From Fervidifonticultor_A octavus_A (GTDB lineage Bacteria; Sysuimicrobiota; Sysuimicrobiia; Sysuimicrobiales; Humicultoraceae): a stretch of 8,254 nucleotides of DNA. Both the position numbers and the translations under genes were made by a program. The stretch lies in assembly GCA_031459655.1 (NCBI GenBank), contig JAVKID010000114.1, positions 1-8,254 on the forward strand, written 5' to 3'. The notes below the pieces were generated by a model. That model made no database searches. It had not been told where the DNA came from and saw nothing but the letters and a program-made list of their open reading frames with translations. The stretch's first letter is position 1; every line of letters starts with the position of its first letter. Of this stretch, positions 4,957-8,254 are shown one piece after another.

Positions 4957-6088
4957 TTCTTCCACAGACACGACCTCGCTTGCGCTGGAGGCGCAGGGGC
5001 GGTTGAGCCATCCGCCGGCCACACTGGCGCCCCGGGTGCTGGGCGCCTTCGAGCGGTACTTGAGCCTGTGGGTGGCGGCGTGCATGGTGGTGGGGGTGGG
5101 GATCGGCCGAGCGCTTCCGGACCTGGTGGACGGGCTACGGGGGCTCGAGTTCGGGGAGGGCAGCCAGATCAACGTGCCGATCGCGGTGCTGATCTGGCTG
5201 ATGATCGGGCCGATGATGATGAAGGTGGACCTCACGGCGATTCGGAGTGTGGGCCGGCGGCCGCGAGGGCTGTTCATCACGCTCTTCGTGAATTGGCTCG
5301 TCAAGCCGTTCTCCATGGCGGCGATTGCGTGGGTGTTCTTCCGCCTGGTCTTCACCCCGTGGATCGCGCCGGCGGAGGCGGAGCAGTACATTGCAGGTAC
5401 CATCATCCTGGCCGCGGCGCCGTGCACGGCCATGGTCTTTGTGTGGAGCTATCTGACCGACGGCGACCCCGCGTATACGCTGATGCAGGTCTCGATCAAC
5501 GACCTGATCATGCTGGTCCTGTTCGCGCCGATCGTGCGGTTCCTGGTGAGCGGTGCCTCGTCGCTGGAGGTGCCGTTCCGGGTGCTGCTCTATGCGGTGG
5601 CGATCTTCATTGTGGTGCCGCTGGCGGCCGGCGTGGTCCTCCGGGGCTGGCTGGTCCGGCGGCGGGGCGTGGCGTGGTTCGCCGAGGCCTTCCTCCCACG
5701 GTTGGCGCCGATCAGCATGACGGCGCTGCTGGCCACCCTGGTGCTGATCTTTGCCTTCCAGGCCGACAACATCATCGGCAAGACGGTGCACGTGGCGCTG
5801 ATTGCGATCCCGATCCTCATCCAGGTGTACTTCAATTCCTCGCTGACCTATGGGCTCATGCGGGTGTTCCGGGTCCGCCACGCGGTGGCGGCGCCGGGGG
5901 CGTTGATTGGGGCCAGCAACTTCTTCGAGCTGGCCGTGGCCACGGCGATTGCGCTGTTTGGGCCCGGATCCGGTGCCGCCCTGGCCACGGTGGTTGGGGT
6001 CCTCATCGAGGTGCCGGTGATGTTGTCGGTCTGCTCGGTGTGCAACCGCACCCGGCACTGGTTTCCCGTTATCGAGGAGGCCGGCTAG
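4946..6088 (+). CDS. acr3: ACR3-family arsenite efflux permease
   Basis: This 380-residue membrane protein has about ten hydrophobic segments. The motif AAAPCTAMVFVWSYL holds the conserved Cys160 needed for As(III) transport in characterised ACR3 proteins, and GASNFFELAVA holds the conserved Glu328. GVLIEVPVMLSV near the end is also typical of ACR3. IGPMMMKVDL (residues 87-96) corresponds to a motif that often has Tyr where Gly88 stands here. ACR3 exports arsenite (and in some cases antimonite) using the proton motive force. The N-terminal 30 residues form a hydrophilic extension. ATG 4946 is chosen; GTG 4943 is an alternative. No arsR or arsC is seen in the window, and the gene sits in a run of Fe-S and thiol proteins instead. 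It is intact, unlike the two other transporter genes nearby. Long open frames on both strands across it are shadows. Confidence 0.95.
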   Translation: MGTDSSTDTTSLALEAQGRLSHPPATLAPRVLGAFERYLSLWVAACMVVGVGIGRALPDLVDGLRGLEFGEGSQINVPIAVLIWLMIGPMMMKVDLTAIRSVGRRPRGLFITLFVNWLVKPFSMAAIAWVFFRLVFTPWIAPAEAEQYIAGTIILAAAPCTAMVFVWSYLTDGDPAYTLMQVSINDLIMLVLFAPIVRFLVSGASSLEVPFRVLLYAVAIFIVVPLAAGVVLRGWLVRRRGVAWFAEAFLPRLAPISMTALLATLVLIFAFQADNIIGKTVHVALIAIPILIQVYFNSSLTYGLMRVFRVRHAVAAPGALIGASNFFELAVATAIALFGPGSGAALATVVGVLIEVPVMLSVCSVCNRTRHWFPVIEEAG

Positions 6089-6100
6089 GAGACGGCGAGG

Positions 6101-6976
6101 ATGCTATCCCGCATCCTGGTCGCAACAGACGGTTCAGAGGCTTCCGACCGCATGCTCGAGTGCGTGACGGGCCTCCGTCGGGTCGGGAGTCGAGAGGCGA
6201 TTCTCGTCCATGTGTTCAACGTGCGGGTCATGGGCGGTCTGTATGAGTCGCTGAAGGCGGTTGTGCGTCCCAGGCTGGACGCGCAGCGAGGCCTGCTGCA
6301 GGCTGCGGGCTTTGAGGTGAGGGTCGAGACACCGCTGGGCATTCCCTTCAGTGAAATCAACAGGCTGGCTGAGGATCAAGCCTGCTCCCTTGTGGTGGTG
6401 GGGTCGCTGGGCGAGTCCCTGGTCGGGGAGTTGCTGCTCGGGTCGACGGCGCACTCCGTTCTACAGAACGCGGCCGTGCCCGTCCTGCTTGTGCGTCTGG
6501 AGATCACCGACCACGAGAACGGCGGGAAACGCTGCCGGGTGACTTGCGAGGACCTCTTCGCACACATCTTGTTCCCCACCGACTTTTCCGACACGGCGGA
6601 ACGCGCCTTTCTCTTTCTCGAGCACATCGTCCGCGAGACGGGCAGCCGGGTGACGCTCTTGCATGTGCAGGACCGGGCGAAGATCGAGCGTCATTTGCAC
6701 CACCGCCTCGAGGAGTTCAACCGTATCGATGCCGAACGGCTCGATCGTATGAGAACCCGTCTGGAGGAATGCGGCGCCGCCGCCGTGCACATAGACATCC
6801 CGTACGGCTCACCGACTGCGCTGATCTTGGAGCGGGCTCGCGCACAGGTGCATTCATTGATCCTGATGGGCAGCCAGGGTCGCGGGTTCATCCATGAGGT
6901 GTTTATGGGGAGCGTGGCCAATGCCGTCAGCCGGCTCGCACCGCTCCCCGTGCTGTTCGTTCCGGCGCTGCGCTGA
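6101..6976 (+). CDS. Tandem-domain universal stress protein (UspA family)
   Basis: This 291-residue protein contains two Usp domains (PF00582). The first starts ILVATDGSEASD (Asp10) and carries the ATP-binding motif G-x2-G-x9-G-S at Gly101, Gly104 and Gly114-Ser115. The second starts HILFPTDFSDTAE (residue 155, Asp161) and carries the same motif at Gly257, Gly260 and Gly270-Ser271. Both domains therefore look able to bind ATP. Tandem Usp proteins are cytoplasmic and linked to stress survival, sometimes to control of a neighbouring transporter. AGGAG (6087-6091) lies nine bases before the ATG, and only 12 bases separate it from the ACR3 stop, so the two are probably co-transcribed. A TauE/SafE permease fragment follows 17 bases later. 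Confidence 0.95.
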   Translation: MLSRILVATDGSEASDRMLECVTGLRRVGSREAILVHVFNVRVMGGLYESLKAVVRPRLDAQRGLLQAAGFEVRVETPLGIPFSEINRLAEDQACSLVVVGSLGESLVGELLLGSTAHSVLQNAAVPVLLVRLEITDHENGGKRCRVTCEDLFAHILFPTDFSDTAERAFLFLEHIVRETGSRVTLLHVQDRAKIERHLHHRLEEFNRIDAERLDRMRTRLEECGAAAVHIDIPYGSPTALILERARAQVHSLILMGSQGRGFIHEVFMGSVANAVSRLAPLPVLFVPALR

Positions 6977-6993
6977 CCTCGCGCTGCCCCGGG

Positions 6994-7771
6994 GTGGCGT
7001 TCGTGGCCATCCCCGTTCTGGGTCTGTTCGGCTTCGAGCTGAAGCACGTCATCATGCCCTGGGCGCTACTGCTGAACGGCCTCACGGCCATCTCTGCCGC
7101 GCTCACCTATCTCAGGAAGCGGATGGTGGACCTTAAGACCGGAATTCCGCTGCTCATCCTGACCACGCCGGCGGCGCCGGTGGGAGTGTACCTCCTGCGC
7201 TTTGTGAGCACGGCGACCATCTGGTGGGTGTTCGTCGGGGTCCTGGCGTTCCTGGCAGCACGCATGGCCATGAAACGGCCGGGAAGTGCCGGGCCCGACG
7301 TGACCGACATTCCGGTCTCGAGGCGGATCGTGGTGTGCTTGTGGTACTGGGATCGGGGTGTTTGCCGGTTTCCTCGGGGTCGGCCCGGGGTTTCTGTTGA
7401 TGCCCACCCTGGTGCTTCTCGGCTATACCGCGCGCATCGCCGCCGCGACGAACGCCCTGGTCGTGACGCTGCCCTCATTCTCTGCCTTTGGAGCTTACTG
7501 GTCTACGGCCCGTCTGGCACTCTTGGGCACCACCGCCGTGACCTCAATCGTCGGGGCCCAGCTCGGGGCAGCATTCATGGCCAGGCGGGTGAGATCCAGG
7601 ACGCTGGAGGTGATCTTCGCAGGTCTATTAGTCACCCTGGCGGTCCAGCGGGCGTATCTGCTGCTGCGCGCCGGGTCAATCTCGAGATCATGCTCTGGTG
7701 CGGTGGCCGTCGAGGCCGGTCCTCTCCTCCCGGGCAGGAATGACGTGAGAGGGCTTTCCAAATTTCCCTGA
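6994..7771 (+). pseudogene. TauE/SafE-family membrane permease, frameshifted and N-terminally short
   Basis: The first frame, from GTG 6994, gives VAIPVLGLFGFELKHVIMPW, then LLNGLTAISAALTYLRKRMV and several membrane segments, ending in sense near RRIVVCL (about 7340). The protein then continues one base later in another frame with GTGIGVFAGFLGVGPGFLLM, then PTLVLLGYTARIAAATNALV and GAQLGAAFM, to a stop at 7769-7771. The glycine-rich repeat at the start of each half is the family's internal duplication (PF01925). The first copy is cut: the glycine-rich part of TM1 is missing and no ribosome site precedes the GTG, which suggests a deletion next to the Usp gene. TauE/SafE proteins are thought to export sulfite or sulfonates or related anions; the substrate here is unknown. 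The tail after LLLRAG is not family-like. Confidence 0.8.
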
Positions 7772-7776
7772 GGGAC

Positions 7777-7790
7777 TCACGGGTCACGGG
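7777..7790 (+). repeat. Tandem 7-bp direct repeat TCACGGG x2
   Basis: TCACGGG occurs twice without a gap at 7777-7783 and 7784-7790. It runs into the Shine-Dalgarno of the peptidase gene and contributes the 5' arm of the hairpin there. Confidence 0.8.
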
Positions 7791-7806
7791 AGGGTTCACT
7801 GTGACC
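7782..7806 (+). promoter_or_regulatory. Hairpin enclosing the ribosome site and start codon of the peptidase gene
   Basis: GGTCAC (7782-7787) pairs perfectly with GTGACC (7801-7806). The loop holds GGGAGGG (7788-7794), the Shine-Dalgarno six bases before the GTG start, and the GTG is part of the 3' arm. Folding would mask the start codon. Whether it regulates translation is not known. Confidence 0.5.
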
Positions 7807-8254
7807 AACTGTGCGCGCTGCCGCCTGGCGCCCGCCCTTGCAGTTGGCGCGATGCTGACGCTGTGCATCGCGTCCCCGCCGGCCTATGGGATCAACCTGA
7901 CCGTCCGCTCCGGCCCAGGCGTGAGCGCCCAGGCGGCCGGCGAGATCCAGCGCACTCTCCTTGAGGCGGACGACTTCCTTTCCGCCGAGTTCTCCATCAC
8001 GGTCTCCAGGCAGGTCAGGGTGCACCTGTCCGCCACAGCTGAGGCCTACGTGGACTCTATCCTCAGGACCGGCGTGAGAGTGAATGAGACCCTGGCGCGC
8101 ATGGGACTGACCCCCGGGGGTCACTGGATGATGGTCGACGCGGCGAGCCAGATCTTCATCAACCTCGGCCACCCCGCCACCGGCGATCAGACCCGGTTCC
8201 TCTCTGACCTATCGCACGAGATGGTCCACATCTATCACCAGGAACTTTCCGGAT
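7801..8254 (+). CDS. Secreted HExxH metallopeptidase-like protein (peptidase MA type), N-terminal part
   Basis: The frame opens at GTG 7801 with a consensus ribosome site and stays open for 151 codons to the window edge, so the 3' end is missing. The first 29 residues form a signal peptide: MTNCARCRLAP, a hydrophobic core LAVGAMLTLCIA, and a likely cleavage after SPPAYG. The mature part has mixed alpha/beta character with FSITVSRQVRVHLSATAEAY and WMMVDAASQIFINLG, then FLSDLSHEMVHIYHQEL. His139-Glu140-x-x-His143 is the zinc-binding HExxH motif and its place after a DLS segment fits the PF13485 (peptidase MA-like) group, where a third ligand lies further downstream and is not in view. It would act outside the cytoplasm. 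The substrate is unknown. It is 29 bases downstream of the broken permease but may be its own unit. Confidence 0.8.
   Translation, partial: MTNCARCRLAPALAVGAMLTLCIASPPAYGINLTVRSGPGVSAQAAGEIQRTLLEADDFLSAEFSITVSRQVRVHLSATAEAYVDSILRTGVRVNETLARMGLTPGGHWMMVDAASQIFINLGHPATGDQTRFLSDLSHEMVHIYHQELSG

Noticed and set aside
5135..6058. Minus-strand open frame of 307 codons across acr3
   Set aside because: His/Arg/Gln/Asp-rich antisense translation typical of a strongly biased GC-rich gene; no homology signal.
5068..6246. Second plus-strand open frame (392 codons) across acr3
   Set aside because: Gly/Arg/Ala-rich out-of-frame translation of the acr3 gene; no membrane pattern of its own.

Overview
The window is high-GC bacterial DNA. 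It has Shine-Dalgarno sites, a sigma70-type TATAAT promoter, a tRNA with an encoded CCA end, and many GTG starts. The taxon cannot be fixed from this stretch alone. A high-GC, partly anaerobic or metal-exposed environmental bacterium fits the gene content, but that is inference.

Left part (1-1860, minus strand): an operon reading IclR-type regulator -> small [2Fe-2S] subunit -> large molybdopterin subunit of a xanthine dehydrogenase/CO dehydrogenase-family hydroxylase. The last gene runs off the left edge. The genes overlap by a few bases. A TTGACA-17-TATCGT promoter precedes the regulator, and a KdgR-like palindrome GAAAC-TAT-GTTTC sits on the predicted start site, so autoregulation is likely. 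Back to back with it, and sharing the same -35 region, is the promoter of a complete tRNA-Arg(CCG) at 1868-1943.

Middle part (1944-2853): no intact gene is recognised. The minus strand carries pieces of a 4Fe-4S (PF04060-type) protein scattered over three frames, which makes a clear pseudogene.

Right part (2854-7771, plus strand): a closely spaced gene train. It runs: half-size PF03773-type permease with an in-frame TAA; CxxC thioredoxin-like mini-protein; stand-alone HdrA N-terminal-like Cys protein; two-cluster ferredoxin with a Cys-to-Asp change; DUF59/MIP18 protein; tiny YlbF-like protein; ACR3 arsenite exporter; tandem-domain universal stress protein; TauE/SafE permease broken by a frameshift. 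This looks like a metalloid/thiol redox and efflux module next to a tRNA, some of it intact and some decaying. No ArsR or ArsC is visible.

Right edge (7801-8254): the start of a secreted HExxH metallopeptidase-like protein. Its start codon lies in a small hairpin with the Shine-Dalgarno sequence in the loop.

The strongest candidate for something undescribed is the Trx-like / HdrA-N / ferredoxin / DUF59 / YlbF / ACR3 set at 3431-6088. It joins cysteine and Fe-S redox proteins to an arsenite exporter.
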